NCBI RefSeq assembly: GCF_022539315.1
Contig: NC_066338.1
Span: forward strand, 3,100,001-3,164,000
Direction of reading: 5' to 3'
Length of the DNA: 64,000 bases
Origin: Serinus canaria
Lineage: Eukaryota > Chordata > Aves > Passeriformes > Fringillidae
Every line of letters begins with the position of its first letter. Positions within the stretch are counted from its first letter, which is position 1. Of the stretch, positions 43,169 to 55,230 are shown in pieces. A model generated the notes under the pieces. It worked only from the letters and a program-made list of their open reading frames with translations, had not been told where the DNA came from and made no database searches. Position numbers and translations under genes: made by a program.

Positions 43169-44102
43169 TTATTGCTTCTGAAAACCATTTGTTATCATTT
43201 TCTTCAGGCCATTCTTGAGCTCCTGGTTCCTCAGGCTGTAGATGAGGGGGTTCAGGGCTGGAGGAACCACCGAGTACAGAACTGACAGGGCCAGATCCAG
43301 GGATGGGGAGGAGATGGAGGGGGGCTTCAGGTAGGCAAATGCGCCAGTGCTGAGGAACAGGGAGACCACAGCCAGGTGAGGGAGGCAGGTGGAAAAGGCT
43401 TTGTGCCGTCCCTGCTCAGAGGGGATCCTCAGCACAGCCCTGAAGATCTGCACATAGGAGAAAACAATGAACACAAAACAACCAAATGCTAAACAGGCAC
43501 TAACAGCAATGAAGCCCAAGTTCCCTGAGGTTGGAGTTGGAGCAGGAGAGCTTGAGGATCTGTGGGATTTCACAGAAGAACTGGCCCAGGGCATTGCCAT
43601 GGCACAGGGGCAGGGAAAATGTATTGGTTGTGTGCAGCAGAGCACTGAGAAAGGCACTGGCCCAGGCAGCAGCTGCCATGTGGGCACAAGCTCTGCTGCC
43701 CAGGAGGGTCCCGTAGTGCAGGGGTTTGCAGATGGACACGTAGCGATCGTAGCACATGATGGTCAGGAGGGAAACCTCTGCTGAAAAGAAAAGGACAAAC
43801 AGAAATACCTGAGCAGCACATCCTGAGTAGGAGATGGTCCTGGTGTCCCAGAGGGAATTGTGCATGACTTTGGGCACAGTGGTGCAGATGGAGCCCAGGT
43901 CGCTGAGGGCCAGGTTGAGCAGGAAGAAGAACATGGGCGTGTGCAGGTGGTGGCCACAGGCTACGGCGCTGATGATGAGGCCGTTGCCCAGGAGGGCAGC
44001 CAGGGAGATGCCCAGCAAGAGGCAGAAGTGCAGGAGCTGCAGCTGTTGCGTGTCTGCCAGTGCCAGCAGGAGGAAGTGGCTGATGGAGCTGCTGTTGGAC
44101 AT
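43169..44102 (-). pseudogene. Olfactory receptor, OR14-like, single-base frameshift
   Basis: A near-copy of OR1 in opposite orientation, same length. It starts MSNSSSISHF at 44102 and keeps HTPMFFFLLNLALSD, CYDRYVSICKPLHY, KAFSTCLPHL and NPLIYSLRNQEL. Compared with OR1 there is one extra base at about 43510 (plus strand CAGCAATGAAG versus CAGCAAGAAG), after ELG at about residue 196, before TM5. The first frame then ends within four codons at 43500, and the second frame (from 43687) carries TM5-TM7. The product, if any, would lack TM5-TM7. It could be a real pseudogene or a sequencing error. The 3' end differs from OR1: QELKNGLKKMITNGFQKQ. Confidence 0.85.
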
Positions 44103-46384
44103 TTGCTGTATCTGCCCATGGGGAGCTGTTCAAGGAGGAGACAGTGACAAGTCAGGGCAGACTTTCCTGAGCAATGTTCAAGCCCTTTCTCCCAGCCCTG
44201 CCCCTGCCTCTCCGTCCCACCCAATTTTCCTTTTCTTCAGCCCTGTGCCTGGAGCTCTGCTGGTATCTGGCCCCGCTGCTGTGATGAGCAGGGGCTCTGC
44301 CCATGCACACTGAGGGGTCAGCTCTGCTCTGCAGCAGTGGGGTCATGGGAACAGAGACAGGGGCCAGTCCTGGAGTTGGATAACTTGAGCCCAAACTGCT
44401 CCTGAGGCAGAGGAGCTTGACAGCACCTCCTGTCCCAGGGCTAAGGAGCCGTGATGGCCAAAGGCAGTTTGAGAGGGTTTCCTGCTGTGCCCAGGGAGAT
44501 CAGAGAGAACTGTGCAATGCAAGAGCCTTGGCTGTAACTCAGTGAAGGTGAGTGGAGCTGCTCTGTCACTCCATCTGTCCCCAGCTGCCTTTTCTGAGAT
44601 CCAGGGTAGTCCCTGTGTTCCCCTGGAAATCAGCCTGACACAGCAGAGAGCAGAGGGACCCAGAGCAGAGCAAACTGGCTCAGTCTTTCTCAGAGTCTCA
44701 GCCCCTCTCTGGCAAAGACACTCCTGTCCCCCAGTGCTGTGGAGGCAGCTCACAGCTTGGATGGGATCCCAGAGACACACCAAGGCTCCTGTCCATGGCA
44801 CTGCTTGAGGAGAGTGGGCTCATTGCCAGCCCCCCAGGCTGCCCTGCCCAGAGCTCCCCAGGCACAGGGAGCTGGGACACCCCATCGCTGTGCTCAGCCT
44901 GCACAGGAGGAGCCCAAGGGCTGGTCCTGACCCTGCAGCTGGAACTGCCATTGCAGAGAGCCCCTCAGCACTGCCAGGAGCACCTGGGCAAGGCCAGGGG
45001 AGAGAGAGTCGGGCCTGAGGAAAAGCCTTTCCCTGCCCAGCCCTGCCCAGCCCCTGCCAGGCAGCAGCAGGGCAGGACAGTGCCCCTCAGGCCCTGGTCA
45101 GCAGGGAATGGGCACATGGCCAGAGAGATGCCCTTCATCTCTGGAGCTGCTCTGCCAGCCCAGGAGGGACTGAGGGCCCCGAGCCCCCAGGCTGAGGGCT
45201 GTGCTGGCTGGGAGGGGACACAAGAGCTGTGCTGCTCAGGGCAGTGTCTGCCCTGCAGGGCAGGCTCGGCAGGTGCCACACCTGCCCTGCAGCAGGGCTT
45301 CCCTCAGCACTGCCTCCCTCCCTCCCTTCCCACGGCTCTGCTGCTGGAGCTGTCCCAGCCCGAGCTGCTCCTGTGGCCCCGGGCTCCTTCCCTGCCAGAG
45401 CTGCCAGAGCCCAGCCCAGCCCCTGGGCCAGCCCTGCCCTGCAGCTGCTCGGGGCTGCAGGGATGAAAGAACAGCTCCCCCAGCCTGGGCACCATGGAAA
45501 GGTGATGCTGGATGGAATCTGGAGGCTGGGCAGGTGCAGGCACTTGCTGAGGTGCCCAGGAATCCTCAGGGTGATGGCTTAGGAGCCTCAGCCCCTCTCT
45601 CCCCTGCACAGCTGAGTTTCCATTGCCACCAAGCAGAGCCAGACAGAAGTGGGAGCACAGATTCAGAAAAGCAGAGACCCAAGCAGGAAACTCCTGCCCT
45701 GGATGTGCTTATTAAAACTCCCCTCAGAAATGAGCTGGGCATGAGCTGGAGCTCTGAGCAGCCCTGGCCCACACTGCACCCTCTCCACAGCAGCAAGAGC
45801 TGCCTTGTCATTAGTCACTCCTTGCACCCACAGCTGCCCTGCAGCATCCATGGGGAGCTGCCAGGCAGGCTGAGAGCTGCCCCTGGCAGGTGGCACATGC
45901 CCTGGGCTGGCCAAGAGCCCTGAGGGCTGCAGGACCTGCTCTGCAGGACAGCCCTGGGCAGCCCTGGCTGCAGCCCCAGCTTCACCCCCTGCAGCAATCC
46001 CTGGCAGCAGGAGCCATCCTGCCCTGTCCCTCTGATGGTGCCCAGGGCAGCCCTGCTCTGCAGCACATCCTCCCCCAAAGCAGAAAGGGCAGCAGAGCCA
46101 TCCTTACAGTCACATCAGTCCTGTCCTGGGTCAGCTTCAGGAGATCCCTCCAGGAGCACCGGGGATCTATCCCTGCATCCACAGACTCACCACATAGTGG
46201 GCTGTGACAATCTTTCCCCTAGTGAAGTCTCAGCTCAATGTCTTCCCAATCCTGATTGCCTTCAGCCTGTCTCTGCCTGGCTCCTGTCCCCTCAGTGCCT
46301 GCAGGCAGAGCCCTCAGCCCTGCTGGGCTGGGAGAGGAGCTGGTCCTGGGAAGAGCTGTTCCTTTAAAGCTCAGCAGCACAGAC
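44103..46384. other. Upstream region of OR2
   Basis: Long and GC-rich. About 45815-46200 is the inverted counterpart of 19440-19800 upstream of OR1. The rest, 44150-45800, is about twice as long as the corresponding OR1 interval, so an insertion or deletion separates them. No gene is recognised. Confidence 0.5.
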
Positions 46385-47130
46385 ACAGCACAAGGACTTT
46401 AATGACCCTCTCAGGGATTTGGTGTTGTTTACAAGAGACTCAGTCCCTGAGAGTGTCTTCAAAAAACTTCTCAAAAACTCAAAATTAAATTTAAGCTCCA
46501 AAGTTTCTTCAAGTTTTAATGGGTCTCACTGAGGGACAGGATTAAGGAAGTGTCCCCAGGTTCCAGGTAGAGCAGAACACTGCAGACAGTGATGACAGCT
46601 GGGCACAAACAAGGCCAAGGTGTCTCTAGTGCTGAGCAAAGCTGGATGTGTTTCAGGAATGCAAAGGGCCAAGGCCTGAGCCCCAGCCCCTGGCCAGGCA
46701 GATCCTGTCCCTCCCTCCTTGCTCAGGGCTCTTCCTGGGATGGGCACTGGCATGTGGGGATGGGCAATGCCAAGGGCAGGAGCATGGGGCGGCCCCTGCC
46801 AGGCTGCTGAGCAGGGACAAGGAGGCCATGAGGCCCCAGGCCTGCAAGGGTCACTTGTCTCCTGCTCCTGGCTCAGGCCCAGGCCCAGCAGCCATGGCCC
46901 AAGTGCTGCCCAAGTTGGCTCTGTCAGGGCCTGGCAGCTGCTGCCCATGGCTGTGCCCTGTGCAGCCCAGGCTGTGCTACGGTGTCCCTGCCCTGCGCCT
47001 CTGTCCCTGCAGGCTGTGCTCATCCCCCGGCTGCCCCAGCTGGCTGGCCCCTTCCTTTGCTGACAGCTCTGCCTCCTGCCTGCCTCTGTCTGCCCACACA
47101 AAGCCTTGGGCTGACCCAGACTCCTTCTGG
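46385..47130 (-). repeat. Repeat R, copy 3
   Basis: Inverted copy of 18470-19440, with AAGTTTTAATGGGTCTCACTGAGG at its start and CACACAAAGCCTTGGGCTGACC at its end. It is followed by the same 47230-47414 sequence that precedes R copy 1. Confidence 0.85.
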
Positions 47131-47414
47131 GGGTCTGTATTGCACCACAGCCCTGCCCTGGGAGAGAAATTCCTGTCTCCTTGAGTGGAATCTAGGCCTC
47201 CCCATCTGCCCTTGGCATTAATTTTTTTCTGTTTTTCCAGCTGTTCTCTACTATGTCAAAAGTATTCACCATCTCTGACACCACCCTCAATCCCTCCTCA
47301 GGCTCTCCTCTGCTGTCCTAAGTCTCCACCCCACTGAGCACAGAGCTCCTCTGTCCCTATACAGTGCTCATGTGCCTGAGGCCATGGACGCCTGGACAAG
47401 AAGGACAGTTCAGT

Positions 47415-47914
47415 NNNNNNNNNNNNNNNNNNNNNNNNNNNNNNNNNNNNNNNNNNNNNNNNNNNNNNNNNNNNNNNNNNNNNNNNNNNNNNNNNNNNNN
47501 NNNNNNNNNNNNNNNNNNNNNNNNNNNNNNNNNNNNNNNNNNNNNNNNNNNNNNNNNNNNNNNNNNNNNNNNNNNNNNNNNNNNNNNNNNNNNNNNNNNN
47601 NNNNNNNNNNNNNNNNNNNNNNNNNNNNNNNNNNNNNNNNNNNNNNNNNNNNNNNNNNNNNNNNNNNNNNNNNNNNNNNNNNNNNNNNNNNNNNNNNNNN
47701 NNNNNNNNNNNNNNNNNNNNNNNNNNNNNNNNNNNNNNNNNNNNNNNNNNNNNNNNNNNNNNNNNNNNNNNNNNNNNNNNNNNNNNNNNNNNNNNNNNNN
47801 NNNNNNNNNNNNNNNNNNNNNNNNNNNNNNNNNNNNNNNNNNNNNNNNNNNNNNNNNNNNNNNNNNNNNNNNNNNNNNNNNNNNNNNNNNNNNNNNNNNN
47901 NNNNNNNNNNNNNN
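47415..47914. other. Assembly gap, exactly 500 N
   Basis: Five hundred consecutive N between GACAGTTCAGT and GCTCTTCCGGGATGG. A round size indicates an unsized scaffold gap. Frames that cross it are meaningless. Confidence 1.
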
Positions 47915-48310
47915 GCTCTTCCGGGATGGGCACTGGCATGTGGGGATGGGCAATGCCAAGGGCAGGAGCATGGGGCGGCCCCTGCCAGGCTGCTGAGCAG
48001 GGACAAGGAGGCCATGAGGCCCCAGGCCTGCAAGGGTCACTTGTCTCCTGCTCCTGGCTCAGGCCCAGGCCCAGCAGCCATGGCCCAAGTTGGCTCTGTC
48101 AGGGCCTGGCAGCTGCTGCCCATGGCTGTGCCCTGTGCAGCCCAGGCTGTGCTACGGTGTCCCTGCCCTGCGCCTCTGTCCCTGCAGGCTGTGCTCATCC
48201 CCCGGCTGCCCCAGCTGGCTGGCCCCTTCCTTTGCTGACAGCTCTGCCTCCTGCCTGCCTCTGCCTGCCCACACAAAGCCTTAGCCTGACCCAGACTCCT
48301 TCTGGGTCAT
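47915..48310 (-). repeat. Repeat R, copy 4 (truncated by the gap)
   Basis: Starts mid-R at GCTCTTCCGGGATGGGCACTGG, matching 46727 onward, and lacks AGTGCTGCCC within it. Its downstream flank to about 48594 repeats the sequence that ends at the gap (47414). Confidence 0.85.
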
Positions 48311-48549
48311 GTTTTGCACAACAGCCCTGCCCTGGCATGGAAATTCCTTTCTTTTTTTTTCCAATCTGGGCCTCCCCAGCTGCCTTTTGCATTAACTCTT
48401 TCTTTCTCTGGCTGTACTCTATTATGTCAAAAGGATCCACCATCTCTGAATTCACCCTTCAATCCCTCCCAGGGCTCTCCTCTGCTGTCCTCAGTCTCCA
48501 CCCCACTGAGCACAGAGCTCCTCTGTCCCTATACAGTGCTCATGTGCTT

Positions 48550-49440
48550 GAGGCCATGGGCGCCTGGACAAGAAGGATGGTTCAGTTCTTTTCCACAGGA
48601 AGGAAACCACAGAGCCCCAGGATTTTGTAGGCAGATCAGAGGCAGTCACAGGAGGCCAAGGCAAGCCAGACCTGTCTGTCCTTGCAGCTTTTGTCTGAAA
48701 GCAACCCTTGGATATTTGGGGAGTTTTGGAGGTGGAATTCCATTTCAGCCATGGATGCCTGGACCAGAATGACAGTTCTTCTCCACTGGAAGGAAAGGGC
48801 ACAGCCCCAGTGTTTCAAAGGCAGATTAGAGGCAACCCCAAGGAAGCCAAGGCCAGCCAGACCTGTTTGTCTTGGCAGCTTTTGTCTGGGAGCAATCCTT
48901 GGATAGACGGAGTTTGGGAGGCCAAATCCCAGTTTTGTCTATGGGCACCTGGACAAGAAGAACAGTTCTTTTCCATAGGAAGGAAAGTAGAGAGCCCCAG
49001 TGTTTCACAGGCAACCTAGACAGTCCAGGCAGCTTTTATCTGGGAGTTATCCTTAGATATAAGGAATTTTGGAGGCAATTCCCAATTTTGGCTATGGACA
49101 CCTGGACTTGAAAGATGTTTTTTTTTTCCATGGAAGGAAAAGCACAGCCCTGCAGTGTTTTCAAGGCAGATGAGAGCATCTAACCCTAACCCACATGCCC
49201 AGGCCATTGAGAGCTGTCTGTTCTGGCAGATTTCATATAGAAACAATCCTTTGATATAATCAAATATGGAGGGAGAATCCCAGTTTCAGCCATGAACCAC
49301 TGGAGGAGAAGGAGAGTTCTTTCCCAGAGGAAGGAAAACATGGATCTCCACAACTTCAGGGGCAGATGAAAAGCAAACGTCAATATGCCAAGGTCAGCCG
49401 GACCAGTCAGGCCAAGCCAGACAGACCTGTTCCATGTTCT
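48550..49440 (+). repeat. ~190-bp repeat block (about 5 units)
   Basis: GCAGCT(T) anchors occur at 48684, 48875, 49029 and 49225, spacings of 191, 154 (a deletion) and 196. Units share TTCTTTTCCA..GGAAGGAAA, CCCCAGTGTTTCA and GGATA..GGAG words. The block abuts the 37-bp array at ~49440 through GACAGACCTGTTCCATGTTC. Confidence 0.88.
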
Positions 49441-50055
49441 TGGATCCTTGGGGCCCTGCAGCATCACAACAAAATTTTGTTTCTAGAAGGCCCAGCGATC
49501 TCACTGTAGTCTCCTTGGCTCTGCAGTGGCACAATGGCCCCTTGCTTCCATGAGGCCTTGCAGTGTCAAAATGGTTTCCTTGGTTCCACGAGACTGTGCA
49601 GAGTGGCACAATGGCCCCTTGGTCCCATGGGGACCCATAGTGTCACAGTGGCCCCTTGGTGGGGGACTCAGAGTGCCAGAATGGTCTCATTGCTTCCATG
49701 AGGCCCTGCAGTGTCACAAAGAGCTCCTTGGTTCCACAAGGCCCTGCAGAGCCCCTTGATTCAAGGAGGCCTCAGAGTGCCAGATTGGTCTCCAGGATTC
49801 CATGATGCTCCACAGTGTCACAAGGACACCCTAGTTCCATGAGGCCCTGAAGCAGGGAATGGCCCTTTGATTCCATTGGGATCCTCACTGTCACATCAGT
49901 TCTTACCTCCACTGAGCCCTGTAGTGTCACAATGTTCTCCTTGGTTCCACAGAGTCAGAACGCCCCTTGGTCTCATGGAGCCCCACCACAATCCCCTTGA
50001 TTCCGTGAGGCCGTGCTGTGCTTCAATGACCCCTTGGTTAAACAAGGCCCTGCGT
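49440..50055 (-). repeat. 37-bp tandem repeat array
   Basis: About 16 units, reverse orientation. 49980-50049 is a close reverse complement of 17098-17200, so this is the inverted partner of the array at 16987-17755. Confidence 0.9.
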
Positions 50056-51719
50056 TCATCACTTTAGTTCATCGTGGCTTTGGAAGACAAATGTAAATTT
50101 AATAAGAAAATCCAGAGACCTTCTTGTCCCCTCATTTCCTTCTTCCCTGCTGATCATCCATCACATGGAATGGAAGAGCCCTTGGGTCATCCAGCCAAGC
50201 TTGTCCCATGCCCTGTGCCCCCAGGAACACTGCCCACCCCCAGCCCACTGAGGGAGGGGGTTGCAGAAAGCCTCATGTGGGGTGAGCCCTCTCAGGGACA
50301 GCCAAGCCTTTTGCTGGGAACCCCCCTGCTGCCAAGCCCAGAGCCAAGCACAGCAGAGCAGCTGCTCGGGCAAAGGTAATCCATCCCAGCCACACCGGCC
50401 AAGTTGGCTCAGGGGGCTCTTCCCCCCCTCTGCTAAATTCCACAATTGAATGAATCTTTTCCTTGTAGAGCCTTTGAAGAGACAATTGCCAGAGAGGCAG
50501 AAGCATAGCTTAACAAAATGCAGCCGTACAAACACACAGCTCCTGTGAGGAATGACCCTCCCAGGGCTTGCTGTGGCAGGATCAGCACCAAGAGGGGCAT
50601 GGCGCAGTGCTGTTGTGTTTCCCCAGACAAAAGGGTGAGTGGGGGGCAAGGTCAGGGCAGGGCGGCAGCGGCAGGGCATCCAGGGGACAGCGAATGGAGT
50701 GTGCATCCTGCGGACACTCAGCGCCGCTGTGGGACCGCCAGGACAGCGTGCTGGAATGGTCAAGGGCCCTGGTGGGCTAGCATTGCCCAGCTAACCCACT
50801 TCTTGGTGCCCTGGGCACGGCAGGTCGTTTGCCACCAATGGCTTGGAGAGACACCTTGTCCTGGGCCTCCTGGCACCAGCCCCAGCCAGGCTGGGCACTG
50901 GTTCACCCCCTTGTCCTTCCTGCCCTCAGCATCCCCCCCCCTGCCCACATCCCAGTGGCCTCAGGGATCTGCTGGAAGAGGAGTCCCTGGGGATCCTTTG
51001 CCAGGAATGTCCCTGGGGGCTCCCTAATGCGCCCAGACGTCCAGGTTTTCAGGACTGTTGGGTTTTGGCTTTTTGCCTGGGAGGTCTCTGAGAGTTTGGT
51101 GCAGTCTTGGGCCTCCAATTTCTCTCTAAAGAGTCCCAGGAAGAGCCTGTGTTAATGATGACCTCACTGGACTGACACTGAAACGCTGAAAAACAGAAAC
51201 TGCAACAACCCTTCTCAGTGTTACAGATTTAGGCATTACCTTATTTCCTGCCAGGATGTCATTGGGCCTCACATGCAATAGAAACATTCAATCCACACAA
51301 TGTCCGGGTTTGCACAGTCAAAATCCATTCCAGCACACATTGTTTCTTTATATCTTTCCATATCTATACAGACAAAAGCAAGAAAGTAATGTTCTTTGCT
51401 CTTAATTACACAATTCTTACTATTCCATCTGCTATTGCTGATCGATCTGTTCGCCTTTGATGTCAATTAATCCTCATTCTTTGATTCCCTTCTCAATCTT
51501 TTCCCAGACCAGTGTCTCACCACACTGGGGGTGATGTTCATTAATGTTCATTTACCTCCTGTGCATCTTCTGGCCACTCCCAATCTGTAGATGTTAAGCT
51601 CATCAGGCCTCACCCACCCTTAGGCAACAGAGTCCCTTTGAAGAGAAACGTCAATTTCCCCGCTAACTGGGGCAACCACCCCTGACTGAAGTTACATTCA
51701 AAAGACACCAAAGTTGTAT

Positions 51720-52167
51720 CATTTCTGGTAATTCCATGAGGTGCCATAGTGTCACAGTGCCTCTCCTTGGCTCCATGAAGCCACACAGTGTCACAACTCG
51801 AGTCCCCTGGTTTTCCACCAAGGGCCCTGCTGTGTCACCGTGGCTCCTGGTTCCATGAGGCCCCACAGTGTCACCATGGCTCCTTACTTCCATGAGGCCC
51901 CACGGTGTCACCCTTGCCCCTTGGTTTCCATGTGGCCCCACAGTGTCACCCTTGCCCCTGGTTCCATGAGGCCCCACAGTGTCACCCTTGCCCCTTGGTT
52001 CCAAGTGGCCCCACCAGTCTCAAACCCTTGCCCCTTGGTTCCATGTGGCCCCGAAAAAAAAAGAAACAGTGTCACCCGTGCCCCTGTGGTTTCCATGTGG
52101 CCCCACGGTGTCACCCTTGCCCCTTGGTTCCAGGTGGCCCCCCCAAGTCACACACAGGCCCCCTGGT
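51720..52167 (-). repeat. 37-bp array, right-arm copy
   Basis: Inverted partner of 39716-40065. It contains an odd GAAAAAAAAAGAAA interruption at about 52052-52066 inside one unit. Confidence 0.85.
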
Positions 52168-53120
52168 ACCATGGCCTAGTTTTTTGGCAAGCAGGGGGGC
52201 AGGGATGGCTCCTGTAGACTGTGGAGCTTCCACCATGTCTGGCACAGCCAGCCCGGTGGCTTCAAAGATGGCTGCTTGCGGGCTGGCCCCATGCTGGGCA
52301 CTTACAACATTGGGAAACGCCTCAGTGAGAACAGACGTTAAAAGAAACCAAAAGAGAGATGTGGGCCAGTTTTACTCATCAAGAAGAGCAGAGGGAGAAC
52401 TGTGAGAAGAACAACTCTGGCAGACATCAGGTCATGGCAGAAGGAGGGAAGGAGGTGCTCCAGGCACTGTAGACCCAGGCACCCGGTAGGAGAGCCATGG
52501 GAGAAGGGCCCTGCTCCATGCTGGAGCACTGTCCTTGGAGTAATGCACCGCCCTGGAATAGTGACCCCATGCTGCAGCAGTTTTGGGAAGGACTTGTTTG
52601 TCCCTGGGATGGGACTTTCAACACTGCTAGCCTGTTTGCACGAGGGCTGTTGCCCTCTGCAATGGGTCTCACATTTTTGGATCAGTTCCTGCAGAACTGT
52701 CCTCCCTGGGAGGGATCCCCACGGTGCAGCAGTGGGAAGCACGCCTCGCCTCTCCTGAAGACAGGGTCAGAAAGCCAATGGGTGATGAACTGACCATAAA
52801 CCCCCATTTCCCTGTCTCCCTGCACTTGCGCAGGGTAGGAGGTAGAGCTGGAAGAGGGGGGGGGGGTGGCTGATCTTTGATTCCCCTTAAATCCTGGCGT
52901 CTGGTGTGTGTTAATTAATGGTCGCATGAATTTCAGAGCGCCCAGCTTAAAAGCCCTGTGGTTCCCAGGACGGTCGTTTGAGAAGTGAGCGCTCTCCCAG
53001 TCTGTTTGGCTCACCCCAGGAGGCCCCTTTTATGAAGTTGCGCGGCCCTGCAAAGAGGGGATGTGTGAGCAGCGCGCATGGATGCCGGCCTCGCAGCCTG
53101 GCGGGGTCAGACCCACGACA
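52168..53120 (+). mobile_element. ERV LTR, right-arm copy (noisy)
   Basis: Inverted partner of 38812-39715, recognisable at both ends; the far end reads CAGACCCACGACACC. Compared with the left copy it has frequent one- to three-base insertions and deletions, rising towards 53 kb. Confidence 0.7.
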
Positions 53121-54110
53121 CCCTGGGGTACCCACAGGGTCCCAATTGGACCCTTGGTTTCTACGCGGGCTCAAGGGGTCTGTTCCGACCCGGCCTGCGG
53201 GGCCACCGAATTCAAAGAGGCCCTCAAAGTTTCACCAGGGTGGTCGCCAGGAGTCCAAGTAAGGCCCGGCAATGTCAACTGGAGGACCGTTTGGATCCAT
53301 GGTTGACGCGCACATGGGCCATCTGGGGGCTCCTTTTGTGTTCTATCAGCATCACAATGGCCCCTCGGTTCCACACGTGTCCTGCACTGTTTCCATGGAA
53401 GTCCTGATAGTTGCCATGGGTTCTCTGTAGGTCCCAAGGGTCTCCTGGGTTTCAGGTTGCCCACCTGTTTTGCCCAGCAAGTTTCCATGAGTAGCACAGA
53501 CTGGACCTCCGGGGATCCCCAGACGGCCCCACAGTGTGGACAATGGGCCCCGTTGCTTCTCTCATGAAGGGCCTATGGTACGTGAATCACACTATGGGTG
53601 TCGCACTAGAGAGTCCGATCACAGCCAGTCGCGGCCCCTTGGCATGTGTCCCACCATTGAGCAGGTGGGGTGCCATGACGCTCCCACATGTCCACCAGGG
53701 GCCCCCTGGTTGCCATCAGACCCCACTGTGGCACTATGGTCCCTTTGGTTTCCAACGGCTCAGAAGGGCCAGTAATAGGACCGCGTGTGGGGGCCCGCAG
53801 CCTTGCACTCCTCCTGCAACGGGTCGAGGGCTCTCTCATGGTTGTCAGGAGGACCCCGCTGTGCACAACAGACTCTTGGGTGCCCGGAAGTGCTTCATTG
53901 TCACGATGGGCCGCTGTGGGTCCTATGAGATGTTGGGGAAGCTACACAGTGGGACGCGTCGTGGGTTCCATGAAGTCCCCTGCGTGTGCCACACAGGCCC
54001 AACGGTGTTCCAGGAGCTTGCCATGGTGTCTCACGCACCACGGTCGTCCTCGCTGACTCCTGCCAGGTGAGCACCTGGGTGTCCCTGGTACCATCCAGGC
54101 CTTGTAACAA
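53121..54110 (-). repeat. 37-bp array, right-arm copy, heavily corrupted
   Basis: Aligns in order with 37975-38811, but most units are altered by insertions and substitutions, so that words such as TTGGTTCCA survive only here and there. The sequence returns to a close match at about 54110. Confidence 0.7.
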
Positions 54111-54552
54111 GAGACACTGAGCCATTTTGTGCCTTGTCTCATGAAGGCTGCAGAACCACGGTGTGAGGCTGTTTCAGCACTGATAGAAACAATAACAACC
54201 GTGAGTCTGAAATATCATCTCAAGTACCTTCAATCCCAGCCCTCAACAGAGGGTAGAAATCAAACAGAAATTCCATAGTAAATCAAAACCAGGACCATAT
54301 TTGAATGCAGGCAAACAACATCAAGTGCATTCCAATGCACTCGATTTGATGGGAGGTTGATAATCCCCCATTCCAAAGAGGAACGTAATAAGGGCTGATC
54401 ATTAGGAACTACAGTAGAACCCAGTATGAGAAAAGCAGGTGGCTGAGGTAATTCTGGGACAGGGAGACCAGAAAGCAAGACCAGATAAACCACTGTAGTT
54501 GCCAACAAGAAGATCACATTCACATGCTGTGGGCAGGAACCCCGTCAGGCCG

Positions 54553-55230
54553 TGCCACGATCTGCTGGCACAAGGGGGGTCCTGATGGCTCGTTTTACCG
54601 ATCTCAGAGTGCACACACACAGCAGGGGACTTTCAGTATTAACCAAAACAAATGCACCTTTTATTGAGTGTGCAGAGCAGATGTGATAGAAGGATTAGAA
54701 AGGAGATAAAGGACAGAGAGAGAGAGAAAACAGGGGGAGGGGAATAGCTACCAACAGAGACACGAAATCCTCGTGGTCCGGCCAATAGATCCATCTTGTA
54801 ACCTCGGGGAGAATCTCAAAGTCTTTGGTTAACTCGGGGTCTTTTATAATCTACTGCCGGGAGGGGAGCAGGACGGCACATTGAGGGAACAGGTACAGGA
54901 CAGAGGAGAATGAGTCCCTTGAGAACAGGTTGTCACAATCCGTCCCTATGAATGGGTTTCGTGATGGTTCGTAAGGGATCTCAGGGTGCAAAAAGAACGG
55001 ACACGGTACAAGGGGGTTTTGCAGCAATAAGCAAAACAAATGCACCTTTATTGAATGATCACAGCAAAATGTGATGGAGGGATTAAGGGAGAGAAAGACA
55101 GAGAAAGAGAGAGAGAAAGAAAAAGGGGAATATAGCTACCAAACGTAGAGATGAAGTCCTTAGGTCCAGTCCAGCTGAGGATCCGCCTATTACGTTGGGG
55201 AGTTCTCAGAGATGCAGTCCATCTGGACTC
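54553..55230 (-). mobile_element. Tandem LTR R-U5 pair, right-arm copy
   Basis: Inverted partners of 37230-37523 (about 54553-54850) and 36850-37148 (about 54931-55230). CACCTTTTATTGAGTG and CACCTTTATTGAATG are the reversed polyadenylation regions. Nearly identical to the left arm. Confidence 0.7.

Noticed and set aside
47298..48238. Frames of 200-288 codons crossing the N gap
   Set aside because: Most of each frame is undetermined sequence, so the frames have no meaning.
49183..49198. Interstitial telomere-like CTAACCCTAACCC
   Set aside because: Only about two units inside a 190-bp repeat, which is expected by chance or local mutation.
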